Positions 16,245-24,946 of a DNA stretch of 64,000 bases are shown piece by piece (positions within the stretch are counted from its first letter, which is position 1; each line of letters begins with the position of its first letter). The notes under the pieces are model-generated. The model saw only the letters and a program-made list of their open reading frames with translations. It did not search any database and was not told the origin of the DNA. The stretch comes from an uncultured Roseburia sp. (GTDB taxonomy: Bacteria > Bacillota > Clostridia > Lachnospirales > Lachnospiraceae): contig UQNW01000010.1 of NCBI GenBank assembly GCA_900542495.1, forward strand, positions 47,188 through 111,187. The letters run 5' to 3'. The position numbers and the translations under genes are program-made.

Positions 16245-16325
16245 TTTTTGCATTTTGTATGCATTTGCAAATTGTTTGCATTTTGACTGCATTGGTTATT
16301 ATACACACTTAGTTGGAGATGTCAA
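16245..16325 (-). promoter_or_regulatory. Sigma-A promoter and repeated operator of the metal-exporter operon
   Basis: On the minus strand TTGACA (16320-16325) and TATAAT (16298-16303) are separated by 16 bases. Directly downstream, 16245-16297, the motif TTTGCATTTTG followed by a TGCATT occurs twice about 28 bases apart, with ATGCATTTGCAAAT between. Such repeats over the start site suit a repressor, likely the Fur-family protein. Confidence 0.65.
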
Positions 16326-16426
16326 GAGGAAAATTCCTCTGAATCTTTTCCATTTTCAAGAAACGCAGTATCATTTATAATCTCATTTACATCACAGTTT
16401 CTTTTATTCTTTTCTTTAACTGATTT

Positions 16427-17290
16427 TTATAAACCAATAGAATTAAGATCTACATGATAAGATTCATAATTTTTTCCACTATAATATACCCTGACATTTT
16501 CTCCCTGATAATCTCTTTGAGGTTCCCCCCACTGCCCTCTGGATGCAAAAATATGTATTTTCCCATCCGGTGCATCATATCGGCATAACACTGTATACCC
16601 CACAAATGCTCTGTTTTTTTCATCAACCGGAACTTTAAACTGCTCACTTAAACTATCCGTAACTTTCAAAAACATTGGCTTTACAATACTGTTAACCTTT
16701 ATTCTTCCCACAAGTTCCACTCCACAGGTTACCGCATTTATATAATTTCCTTCTTTCAGTAAAGCACGTTCTTTTCCTCTACTATCAAACTTAAACTTAT
16801 GTAAAACTGCCGAATCCGGCAAAATAGAACTTGTATCTACATAATACTTCTTTGGATTTTTCAAATCGACATAAACCTTTAATTGCTTCTCTTTAATTAA
16901 AGCCGATGGATTATATAAAAGTGACTTGCTTTTAAACAGATATTCTTTTCCATTTGCTTCCACATATTTACATACAATAAAATAGGGATTCATTGAAATA
17001 CGGTCTATCTGTACTTTCTGATATACATTTACATCAATATCGACAATATCTGCGTAAATATATTTTCCATTTGCAATTAATTTTTCTTTTTTTCCTTTTT
17101 TCGTAGTATAAATTATCATGCAAATTATTCCAACGATTAAAAAAACTGCCAGAACGCTGCCAAAGATAATTGAAAACAACCACAAAGATGGGACTATGAA
17201 ACACAAAATCAGACTACCTGAAACACCCAAAGTTCCTATACATAAAAATATAATACTCAGCTTTTTTAATAAGCTTGCACCGTTTTCCAT
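16427..17290 (-). CDS. Uncharacterised membrane protein (DUF3592-like)
   Basis: A 287-residue protein with two N-terminal membrane segments (about residues 10-60, LSIIFLCIGTLGVSGSLILC and FGSVLAVFLIVGIICMII) and a soluble remainder. The soluble part contains two similar units with the pattern ADIVDIDVN ... YFIVCKYVE ... LKVYVDLKNPKKYYVD and INAVTCGVEL ... YTVLCRYDA ... VRVYYSGKNYESYHVD, so it appears to be an internal duplication of a DUF3592-like beta domain. It belongs to a run of three related genes, two of which are broken. Function unknown. Confidence 0.6.
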   Translation of the reverse strand: MENGASLLKKLSIIFLCIGTLGVSGSLILCFIVPSLWLFSIIFGSVLAVFLIVGIICMIIYTTKKGKKEKLIANGKYIYADIVDIDVNVYQKVQIDRISMNPYFIVCKYVEANGKEYLFKSKSLLYNPSALIKEKQLKVYVDLKNPKKYYVDTSSILPDSAVLHKFKFDSRGKERALLKEGNYINAVTCGVELVGRIKVNSIVKPMFLKVTDSLSEQFKVPVDEKNRAFVGYTVLCRYDAPDGKIHIFASRGQWGEPQRDYQGENVRVYYSGKNYESYHVDLNSIGL

Positions 17291-17311
17291 GATGTTGTTA
17301 TTCCTTTTCCT

Positions 17312-17794
17312 TTATTTTTCTTTTTTCAAATTAAAGAACAAACCTAATACTCCAAATAACATAATACCAATTGGTATTGCAATGGGAACAACAATATCAA
17401 TCAAGTTTATCTCTCTGCTATTTATAAAATTGTACGGATTATCAGGGTTAACCCAAAGTGTTATTTTTGTACCTTCTGGCACTGGATCTGACTTTTCATC
17501 CGTTACTGTCAATGTAATTTTTTCATTATCAACAGTATATTCACCAATTTGTCTATACCTGCGTACAGACTCTCCATCCCCTGTAGTTGTCCAATAAGGC
17601 TCATTCTATATAACAACCGCCTCAACTTCTAAAGTACATACTTCTGCATTATGTGTCATTGCCGGAAGAACCACAAATAATACAAATAGTAACATCCCTA
17701 TCCCAATTATTAAAAAAACAAGACTGACAATTACATTTTTTATATTGATACCCTTTTTCATTCCATCTCTTTCACTTTCTATTTTATTATTCAT
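17312..17794 (-). pseudogene. DUF3592-like membrane protein interrupted by one stop codon
   Basis: One frame runs from 17794 to 17312 with a single in-frame TAG at 17606-17608. Before it: one membrane segment and CTLEVEAVVI. After it: NEPYWTTTGDGES, GEYTVDNEKITLTVTD, TKITLWVNPDNPYNF, then a second membrane segment and stop. This is the usual DUF3592 layout, so the TAG is a nonsense mutation or a base error. The protein would be about 160 residues. Confidence 0.7.
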
Positions 17795-17864
17795 AAAACA
17801 CTAATTTCTCATTTGCAAATTCGATTTGAGTTTCATCTTACCTGCACGCAATTGCTATTTTTCA

Positions 17865-18358
17865 TTATTTGCCTTTTAAACTTATCCTTACTTTTCCACC
17901 TATTACCGCATCATCATACTGCTCTTGTGTTAAATAATAGATACTCTCATACCCAATTGTTGTATCTCTTCCAACAATCGGATAAACAATGGACAGATCT
18001 GATCCTGATGTCAACGTTCCATCCATATGTCTCTCCTCCGGTAAAATTTTCACAACTTCCGCCTCAATATAATATGCTCTCTTGGCTGCTTTAATATTTG
18101 TCTTGTCCCCAGACTCACATATAATAGTTCTGCAAAATAAAATAACAATGCAATGTCTATAACACATCTGATTTTCCAAGCCAAACACCTTATTAACACG
18201 AGCACCATTAATATGATTAAAAAAACACATCTCCTTTTTTTTCTTTTTTTCAAAAATTGTTCTGAATTACATTTTATTTCTTCATCCGTATATTTTTTTA
18301 CTGTAAAATTCTCTCTGTCACTATCGGTAAACTGAATCGCTCCTCCATTTATAACCAT
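17865..18358 (-). pseudogene. Membrane protein gene split by a frameshift
   Basis: Two overlapping frames give one sensible protein. The first (18358 to about 18115) has DSDRENFTVKKYTDEEIKC and membrane segments to LLFYFAELLYVSL. The second (to 17865) continues GDKTNIKAAKRAYYIEAEVV, TIGYESIYYLTQEQYDD and KVRISLKGK. The switch falls at a GGGG run near 18110. The C-terminal half resembles the beta domains of its neighbours. A one-base indel is the simplest cause. Confidence 0.6.
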
Positions 18359-18416
18359 AATACTATCTAAATCTCCAGATTCTAAATTTGCATTATTAAC
18401 ATTCTTTTTTGTGCCA

Positions 18417-20846
18417 TTACGAAGCCTTCACCCGAAACGAAGGATCATCCTTGATCAATTCAATAAATGCTTCTGCGACATCCGGATCAAACTGCGTGCC
18501 TTTTCCTTTTTCCAATTCCCCGATCGCATATTCCACACTCAGTGGATCTTTGTAGGCTCTTTTTGACACCATTGCATCAAAGCTGTCGCACACCGCAAGG
18601 ATCCTGCCTAAAAGTGGGATGTCGTTGCCCTTAACACCGCCCGGATAGCCTTTTCCGTCATAACGTTCATGATGGGATAAGACCGCCGGAATGACATAGT
18701 TCATATTCGGGAGAAAATGGATCATCTCAATGGAATTCTCCACATGTGTTTTCATCACCTCGTATTCCTCATCTGTGAGCTTGCCCTTTTTCTTTAAAAT
18801 ACTTTCCGGAATTCCGATTTTTCCGATATCATGGAGCAGACCCGCCACTTTTGCAGTCTGGATATCATCCTTTGGAAGCCCCATTTTTGCTGCAAGCTTC
18901 ATCGCATATTCTGAAACATGCTCAGAATGTTCAAAGGTAAAGGAATCCTTTGCATCGACTGCTGCCATTAATGCAAAAATCGTCGGTGTTACCTGCTCGT
19001 AGCCTTTCTCCCTGCTCTGTTCCTGTCCCTCAAAACTCTTCTCGTAAACCTCGATATGATTTTTTCCATTTCCTTTTGCATAGAAGGCTGCCCGTCTTGC
19101 CTGACGGAATAATTTTCTTGCATTTTCTGCCATGGTTTTGTCCCATGCGATTCCAATGCTGAACGTAATCGGCTGGATGACTTTTGGCTTATCCTCTTTC
19201 TGTTCTAATATCGTATTCTGTATCAGCCTCGCAAACGACAATAGTTTTTCTTTTCTGTCTTCCTCTGCGACAACAAGAAATTCATTGGAGCCGACACGGA
19301 ATACCGACATGCTGCTATCCGCAAGATTCTGCACCTGGGATGCGCTCCACCTCAGGATCTGATCTCCCGTCTCCTCGCCGTACAGATCATTGTATAACTT
19401 AAAGTTATCCATATCCAGATAGATCATTCCTGTCGAATGTTCCACAATGTTCAATTTTTTCAGATATTCGCTGCAATAGCTGCGGTTATATAATCCTGTC
19501 AGTTCATCATGAATAGATACCTGATATACTTTTTCATAGGCACTGATATTTTTTAATGCGCCGGATACACTGTTCCCGATCTGCCGGATACAGTCCGCCT
19601 CATCATAGATCAGCCTGTTTTTTCTGTGAAGCTCCACATATAAAAATCCATAAATTTGATCGTCATACTTAAAAACTGCAATCTCCGGTTTTTTATGTAT
19701 GCCATCGGTGCCGTAGAATAACCTCAGCCTTGCCTCCTCCTCTGTGTCCAGCACCCGGTCTCTGTCTGCCATACACTCCACAAAATGGCCATCTCTTTTT
19801 TCAAAAATACGTGCATAAGAGTCCGGTACCGCTGAACTGACGGTGCTTCGGATTCTCTGGTACAGTTCTTTTTTATTCAGGATCGAAGCCGCCATATCCT
19901 GAAATTTCACAAGGCTCTCCACAATGTGTTTTTTCTTCTGGTACAGGATACGCTCCAGCCATTTTCTGGCATAGGTCATGACCAGCACCATCCAGAGGCA
20001 CTGCAGAACGACAAACACTGTGATAAACTGTCTGGTAAAGCTGTCCGCCTGACCGATCACACGGTCAATGTTTGGCTCCAGAATAATCATTGGAAGAAAC
20101 GCTACAACTGCTGCAATCAAATAAACGGCACCTGTTGTCGCACGCATGGAAAATGAGAACAGATACTGTTTATAAATAATGTATACAAAACAGACTGCCA
20201 TTCCCACTCCGCCAAGGGTATCGAATGGGAAATCACCGCTCCATGGCATCACGCACAGAATATTTCCACCCATAATGAGCAGTGTTCCTATTAATAATGG
20301 TCCGAGTTTTTTCCGATACTCTAATTGTTCCCCGATTTTTTTATGGGCAAGCAGCGTTACATACACTAACAGAAATATCTCTGCTGCTGCCAGTAACCAG
20401 ATGCCTGCTTTTGCATGATAATGGTAGGATATACCGCCATTCGCCATGATCTGCACTTCCGGCGGTGGGAGAATACAACCGGTAAAAACATTCAGCAGGA
20501 CAACTGACACCGTCACAGCCATACAGCCATGCAGAAATCTGTCCTTTCCCCGGATGTCAAGATAACGGAACAAAAATCCATATATCAGTATCGGGATCAT
20601 AAAAAGTCCCATCAGTGATACATGATACCAGAACTGTATCCCCGGGCTGATCTGCAGTCTCATGAGCACAGCGCCGCCTGTCCAGAACAATAATGCCGTC
20701 AGTATTTCCTTGAGATAGCTTACTTCTGATGATTTCTCTTCAACATTCAGAAAACAGAATAGTAAAAACAGATAGCATATGAGTGCAGCCATTGGAATGC
20801 CAATATATATATTTTTGAGCAACACCAAATTCATGAAACGCTCCAT
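18417..20846 (-). CDS. 7TM-type sensor with GGDEF-like and HD-GYP domains
   Basis: An 809-residue protein; AGGAG lies 8 bases before the ATG at 20846. Residues about 1-300 contain eight or so membrane segments resembling the N-terminal region of 7TM histidine kinases, then a GAF-like linker. A GGDEF-fold domain starts near HDELTGLYNRSYC, but its signature is GSNEF, so cyclase activity is doubtful. The C-terminal HD-GYP domain is intact (LLHDIGKIGIPESILKKKG, HHERYDGKGYPGG), predicting c-di-GMP hydrolysis. The start overlaps the end of the DUF3783 gene by 16 bases, showing coupling. Confidence 0.85.
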   Translation of the reverse strand: MERFMNLVLLKNIYIGIPMAALICYLFLLFCFLNVEEKSSEVSYLKEILTALLFWTGGAVLMRLQISPGIQFWYHVSLMGLFMIPILIYGFLFRYLDIRGKDRFLHGCMAVTVSVVLLNVFTGCILPPPEVQIMANGGISYHYHAKAGIWLLAAAEIFLLVYVTLLAHKKIGEQLEYRKKLGPLLIGTLLIMGGNILCVMPWSGDFPFDTLGGVGMAVCFVYIIYKQYLFSFSMRATTGAVYLIAAVVAFLPMIILEPNIDRVIGQADSFTRQFITVFVVLQCLWMVLVMTYARKWLERILYQKKKHIVESLVKFQDMAASILNKKELYQRIRSTVSSAVPDSYARIFEKRDGHFVECMADRDRVLDTEEEARLRLFYGTDGIHKKPEIAVFKYDDQIYGFLYVELHRKNRLIYDEADCIRQIGNSVSGALKNISAYEKVYQVSIHDELTGLYNRSYCSEYLKKLNIVEHSTGMIYLDMDNFKLYNDLYGEETGDQILRWSASQVQNLADSSMSVFRVGSNEFLVVAEEDRKEKLLSFARLIQNTILEQKEDKPKVIQPITFSIGIAWDKTMAENARKLFRQARRAAFYAKGNGKNHIEVYEKSFEGQEQSREKGYEQVTPTIFALMAAVDAKDSFTFEHSEHVSEYAMKLAAKMGLPKDDIQTAKVAGLLHDIGKIGIPESILKKKGKLTDEEYEVMKTHVENSIEMIHFLPNMNYVIPAVLSHHERYDGKGYPGGVKGNDIPLLGRILAVCDSFDAMVSKRAYKDPLSVEYAIGELEKGKGTQFDPDVAEAFIELIKDDPSFRVKAS

Positions 20847-21190
20847 TTTTCCTTCTCCTTCGTAAGTTCCAGTATAAGCATAAGTACACTCCATTTCCGG
20901 TTCGATGGTGTAAGGACTGCTTTAAAGTCAACCGGGATCTGTTTCCGGCGCAGTTCAAACAGTATTTTGTCAAAATGCTTTTCCTTCACACCGCAGAATA
21001 CCATAAGGCTCTCCTGTGGTGCACTGCCGTTAAACGGTGCTGTGAGCACGTTCTTTTTTCCATCTGCAAGATCCCCGATACTCTGCCGCAAATCTGCGGC
21101 TTTGATCTCCTCCAGACGGATTTTCATTGGCGCAAGCAGCTGTTTTATCGTTTCTTTTTCTTTTACCTGATAGATCAATATTTTTTCCAT
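20831..21190 (-). CDS. DUF3783-domain protein
   Basis: A 119-residue soluble protein starting at 21190 (MEKILIYQVKEKETIKQLL), with GGAGAG 6 bases upstream; an in-frame start at 21250 lies in the terminator hairpin. The pattern VMVFCGVKEKHFDKILFELR (in part SLMVFCGVKEKHFD) and KAVLTPSNRKWSV is typical of DUF3783. The domain has no known function. It overlaps the HD-GYP gene, so the two products are probably made together; a role in the same signalling is inferred. Confidence 0.7.
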   Translation of the reverse strand: MEKILIYQVKEKETIKQLLAPMKIRLEEIKAADLRQSIGDLADGKKNVLTAPFNGSAPQESLMVFCGVKEKHFDKILFELRRKQIPVDFKAVLTPSNRKWSVLMLILELTKEKEKWSVS

Positions 21191-21211
21191 GTTTTTCTCT
21201 CCAGACCTAAG

Positions 21212-21243
21212 AAAAGCCAAACACAAAATATGTCTGGCTTTTT
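21212..21243 (-). terminator. Hairpin between ldh and DUF3783
   Basis: AAAAGCCA (21212-21219) pairs with TGGCTTTT (21235-21242), with a further ACA/TGT pair inside. On the minus strand it follows the ldh stop by 20 bases. The T run is short, so read-through into DUF3783 is possible. Confidence 0.55.
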
Positions 21244-21261
21244 CTTTCATTCTATCATTTT

Positions 21262-22215
21262 TTATAACACTTCTTCAACAATTTTTTTCAAAGTGCCGGC
21301 AGAACTTTTCAGTTTTTCTGTTTCCTCTTCATCGAGGGCGATTGGAATCTGTTTTTCCACACCGTGCGCTCCCACGATTGCCGGCATGCTTAAGGAAATA
21401 TCGGAAATCCCGAATTCTCCGTGCATCAGATTCGATACCGGTAAAATGGATTTTTCGTCGCGGATAATCGCCTCGCAGATTCTGCGCACTGCCATTGCAA
21501 CGCCAAAATAGGTCGCCTTTTTCTTTGCAATGATCTCGTAAGCACTGTTTTTTACATTCTCTGCAATACGCTCGGTCGCTTCGTCATGGTTGAAGTGTCC
21601 GCGCATCTCGCAGAATGTATTGATCGGCACGCCTGAAACAGTTGCGCTGCTCCATGCTGCAAGCTCGCTGTCTCCGTGTTCGCCGATAATGAATGCGTGC
21701 ACACTCCGGCTGTCCACATTCAAATGCTCTCCGAGGTTGTATTTTAATCTTGCAGTATCTAACACCGTTCCGGAGCCAAGCACCCGGTTTTCCGGGAAAC
21801 CAGACAATTTCAATGCCGTGTAGGTCAGGATATCCACCGGATTGGAAACGATCAACAGGATTCCTCCGCAGTTTCTTTTTGCAATTTCCGGAATGATGGA
21901 TTTGAAAATACCGACATTTTTCTGGACAAGGTCTAATCTTGTCTCATCCGGTTTCTGATTGGCGCCTGCTGTCACGATGATGATCGCTGCATCCACGATA
22001 TCATCATAATCTCCGGCATAGATTTTCATTGGTCTTGCAAAAGGAAGTCCATGGCTGATGTCCAGCGCCTCTCCCTCTGCCCTATTTTTATCAGCATCGA
22101 TCAGAACCATCTCGGAAAACAGACCGCTTTCCATCAATGCAAATGCTGTTGCAGATCCTACAAAACCGCATCCGATCATTGCAACTTTTCTCTGATTTAC
22201 GCTTGTTTCACTCAT
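21262..22215 (-). CDS. ldh: L-lactate dehydrogenase
   Basis: A 317-residue enzyme that interconverts pyruvate and L-lactate with NADH. The start at 22215 (MSETSVNQRKVAMIGCG) has GAGAGGA upstream; the frame open to 22329 lacks a ribosome site. Seen: the NAD-binding GCGFVGSATAFALMESG, TAGANQKPDETRLDLVQKN with the substrate-binding Arg, IVSNPVDILTY, and the catalytic histidine in IGEHGDSELAAWS. The gene lies 68 bases after a ferredoxin-type gene that is divergent from a Crp/Fnr regulator, which suits redox or oxygen control of fermentation. Confidence 0.92.
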   Translation of the reverse strand: MSETSVNQRKVAMIGCGFVGSATAFALMESGLFSEMVLIDADKNRAEGEALDISHGLPFARPMKIYAGDYDDIVDAAIIIVTAGANQKPDETRLDLVQKNVGIFKSIIPEIAKRNCGGILLIVSNPVDILTYTALKLSGFPENRVLGSGTVLDTARLKYNLGEHLNVDSRSVHAFIIGEHGDSELAAWSSATVSGVPINTFCEMRGHFNHDEATERIAENVKNSAYEIIAKKKATYFGVAMAVRRICEAIIRDEKSILPVSNLMHGEFGISDISLSMPAIVGAHGVEKQIPIALDEEETEKLKSSAGTLKKIVEEVL

Positions 22216-22283
22216 ATTTTCGTCCTCTCTTTCTTTTTTCCAATATATCTCCTGTAAATGGAGACAACTGCAGAATTTTACTG

Positions 22284-23009
22284 TTATTCCAGGATTCTTC
22301 CATCCGTAGAAATGGTCACCACCTGCCATGGAATGAATTTTCCACTGTTCTGCAGTGCTTTTTTCGCAGCCATCTCAATTCCGCCACAGCAAGGCACTTC
22401 CATACGTGTTATTGTAACAGATTTGATGTCATTGTTTTTGATAATTTCTGTCAACTTTTCAGAATAGTCCACATCATCTAACTTTGGACATCCGATCAGT
22501 GTTACATGATTCCTGATGAATCTGCGGTGGAAATCGCCATACGCATAAGCGCTGCAGTCTGCCGCGATCAGTAAGTTCGCTCCGTCAAAATATGGGGCGC
22601 GGACCGGTGCAAGCTTGATCTGTACCGGCCACTGTGTCAGTTCGGAGCGGATCTCTCCGGCTGTTGCTGCGCCTGTGTTCATGCCTGAATCTGCTTCCTC
22701 TCTGTGGATTGCTCTTGCACGACTGCCCGGACATCCGCAAGGAGATGCTGTGCTCTGTTTCTCTGCTTCTTTTCTTTTCTTGTTTTCTGCTACCGCCTGC
22801 TCGTCATAAGCTGCTGCCTCACGCTCTACAAAATGAATCGCATCCACCGGACAGGCTGGGAGACAGTCTCCAAGACCGTCACAGTAATCATCCCGCATCA
22901 GCTTTGCCTTTCCATTCACCATTGCGATTGCTCCCTCATGACATTCCTCTGCACAAAGACCGCATCCTACACATGCTTCCTCATTGATCTCTATAATTTT
23001 TCTTACCAT
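22284..23009 (-). CDS. 4Fe-4S ferredoxin-type protein
   Basis: A 241-residue protein. Residues 8-62 carry two 4Fe-4S motifs (CVGCGLCAEECHEG and a second CDGLGDCLPACPVD, in which the spacing C-x5-C-x3-C differs from the classical pattern). A linker contains CGCPGSRAR. The C-terminal part (PYFDGANLLIAADCSAYAYG, HVTLIGCPKL, TITRMEVPCCGGIE) adds more cysteines and is typical of clostridial ferredoxin proteins found next to Crp/Fnr-like regulators and hcp. It is divergent from 23289. An electron-transfer role in nitrosative or redox response is inferred. Confidence 0.8.
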   Translation of the reverse strand: MVRKIIEINEEACVGCGLCAEECHEGAIAMVNGKAKLMRDDYCDGLGDCLPACPVDAIHFVEREAAAYDEQAVAENKKRKEAEKQSTASPCGCPGSRARAIHREEADSGMNTGAATAGEIRSELTQWPVQIKLAPVRAPYFDGANLLIAADCSAYAYGDFHRRFIRNHVTLIGCPKLDDVDYSEKLTEIIKNNDIKSVTITRMEVPCCGGIEMAAKKALQNSGKFIPWQVVTISTDGRILE

Positions 23010-23132
23010 AATTCGTTCCTCCTGTTTTTCTCTCTGTGATTTTTCTGCTGCAATTTGCAGAATACGTTACTGTTCACTTGCACCTCGTTCCAGCAACGAT
23101 TCACAGACTCATTTTAAGTTTGGTTGGTTATA

Positions 23133-23178
23133 TTGACTTTCTGTGGATATATTAATATAATACAGAAAAGATTTCTGT
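23133..23178 (+). promoter_or_regulatory. Promoter and operator of the Crp/Fnr gene
   Basis: TTGACT (23133-23138) and TATAAT (23156-23161) are 17 bases apart. Immediately after, ACAGAAA-N3-TTTCTGT (23162-23178) is a perfect inverted repeat over the expected start site, a candidate autoregulatory operator. The leader before the ATG is then about 120 bases. Confidence 0.65.
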
Positions 23179-23288
23179 TGTTTTTACAACGTAATTTGCG
23201 AGAGTTGGATCATAACGGAGCAATTTGTGTATCAAATGAAGATCAAATACCATTTAACTTTACAGTTATGATTTGAAAAGGAGTTTCC

Positions 23289-23957
23289 ATGCTAGACAAC
23301 GACTTACTTTTATTACAAAAATCTGTATTTACCGGTATCACAACGGACGAGATCAACGCCATGCTCTCCTGCCTGTCGGCGAGAGAAGCAGCTTTCCAGA
23401 AGGATGAGATTATTTTTTCCTACGGGCAGAACATCACAAGCATTGGCATTGTGTTAGAAGGAAATGTGCACATTATTAAGGAAGATTTCTGGGGAAATGC
23501 CAATCTTATGGCTGAATGTTCACCGGGTGATATTTTCGGGGAGGCCTACGCGATCAACGCTGCTGAACCATTGGAAATGAATATTTTTGCTGCCTCTGCC
23601 TGCCGCATTTTATTTCTCGAAGTTTCCAAGATTTTAACAGTCTGTTCCTCTGCCTGTGAATTTCACAACCGGCTGATCCGCAATCTGTTAACGCTGGTAT
23701 CCCGCAAGAATTTTCAGCTAAACCGCAAGTTAGAGCACATGTCAAAACGCACGACCAGGGACAAGCTGCTCTCTTACCTGTCTATGGAATCCAAAAAAGC
23801 AAACGCCTCCTCCTTTACGATTCCATTCAACCGCCAGCAGCTCGCCGACTATCTCTCTGTCGACCGCTCTGCAATGTCGAATGAATTATGTAAACTAAGA
23901 GACGAGGGGATTCTAACGTTCAACAAAAATTCCTTCACACTTACAGACTGGGACTAA
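23289..23957 (+). CDS. Crp/Fnr-family transcription regulator
   Basis: A 222-residue protein with AAAGGAG before the ATG. Residues 15-130 are a cyclic-nucleotide-binding fold (IIFSYGQNITSIGIVLEGNV, ECSPGDIFGEAYAI). Residues 150-215 are the winged helix (TTRDKLLSYLSME, FNRQQLADYLSVDRSAMSNE). There is no N-terminal cysteine cluster, so the oxygen-sensing Fnr type with its own Fe-S cluster is unlikely, although single cysteines occur. It is divergent from the ferredoxin-type gene, the usual partner for this subgroup, which responds to reactive nitrogen or oxygen stress and controls hcp-like genes. Confidence 0.85.
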   Translation: MLDNDLLLLQKSVFTGITTDEINAMLSCLSAREAAFQKDEIIFSYGQNITSIGIVLEGNVHIIKEDFWGNANLMAECSPGDIFGEAYAINAAEPLEMNIFAASACRILFLEVSKILTVCSSACEFHNRLIRNLLTLVSRKNFQLNRKLEHMSKRTTRDKLLSYLSMESKKANASSFTIPFNRQQLADYLSVDRSAMSNELCKLRDEGILTFNKNSFTLTDWD

Positions 23958-23960
23958 ACG

Positions 23961-23985
23961 AAAAGAGCTGCCAAGCAGCTCTTTT
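23961..23985. terminator. Bidirectional terminator
   Basis: AAAAGAGCTGC and GCAGCTCTTTT form a perfect 11-bp stem with a 3-base loop between the convergent Crp/Fnr and SGNH genes. Confidence 0.9.
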
Positions 23986-24013
23986 CCTCTGATGTATATA
24001 CACTTCCGCCTGT

Positions 24014-24934
24014 TTAAATTCCCTTCTCCTTGAGATAATCAACCCAGATGTCGTACTTCGAACCGTAAAGGTGAACGTCATCGAAAGTCAGATTGCTTTT
24101 CAGATTGCCGTCCTCGTCACACACCACCTCATTCATGTCAATGTAAAAAATATTTTTTCCGTCTGCGAGTGCAGCGATCCGCTCATTCCGCTGCTCGATC
24201 CCCACATTGTTAAAGATTGGATCTTTATCACTTTTTTCTTTTGCAACCTTCATGATCCCCTGAACAAAGATCACAGCATCCGGCTGGAGTTCTCGGAATT
24301 TTTTCACAGACTCCTCGTAGGCTGTCATGAAGCCGTCCAGCGTTCCCCTTCCCATTTCGTTAATGCCGATCTGGAAATAGATTTTGCCATACTGTTTTGC
24401 TTTTAAGGCTTCTTCGAGTGTGACCTTCTCTCCGTCTACTTCACAGAACTTTTCAGTCCAGAGATTGTAGATATTCATGCCGACGGTCGCATAGAAAGTA
24501 CTGTCATTAAGTCCGCCGTAATCGTGAAGTCCGACGGTTCTTGAATCACCGATGAATACCGCATCTGAAAAATAGGAATCATCCACCGGATGAAAGGATT
24601 TTACCTCCTCTGTCTCTGTGACGGTCTCGGTTTCCACCACATTTTCAGTTCCTTCTGCCACGATCTCACTGCTCTCCGTCCCAAGAATCTGTTCTTCATC
24701 TTTTCGCTGCTCCGCGAGTTTTTCCCATTTATCCCATAAAGATTCGTGCTCGCCGCTCCACGGATACACGCCGTCATGGATTCCCTGCATGACAAGCACA
24801 AAGTATGGTGTTTTTTTCACATCTATCGTATAACGGCTGTATACCGTATTTTTTCCCAGAAATCCTATCGCCGACAGGATCACCCAGCCAGCTAAAATCA
24901 GAATGGTGATTTTGCAGTATCTGATTTTTTTCAT
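24014..24934 (-). CDS. Membrane-anchored SGNH/GDSL hydrolase
   Basis: A 306-residue protein with one N-terminal membrane segment (ITILILAGWVILSAIGFLG) and an outer catalytic domain. SGNH blocks are visible: block I FIGDSRTVGL (nucleophile Ser), block III QIGINEMG with Asn, and block V DDVHLYG with the Asp-His pair. A Glu/Thr-rich linker lies at about residues 75-110. It starts 12 bases after the MBOAT gene's stop, so they form an operon. MBOAT plus SGNH pairs transfer acyl groups to extracellular glycans (as in AlgI/AlgJ or PatA/PatB). The target, wall or exopolysaccharide, is unknown. Confidence 0.85.
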   Translation of the reverse strand: MKKIRYCKITILILAGWVILSAIGFLGKNTVYSRYTIDVKKTPYFVLVMQGIHDGVYPWSGEHESLWDKWEKLAEQRKDEEQILGTESSEIVAEGTENVVETETVTETEEVKSFHPVDDSYFSDAVFIGDSRTVGLHDYGGLNDSTFYATVGMNIYNLWTEKFCEVDGEKVTLEEALKAKQYGKIYFQIGINEMGRGTLDGFMTAYEESVKKFRELQPDAVIFVQGIMKVAKEKSDKDPIFNNVGIEQRNERIAALADGKNIFYIDMNEVVCDEDGNLKSNLTFDDVHLYGSKYDIWVDYLKEKGI

Positions 24935-24946
24935 TTCTGCTCCTTC

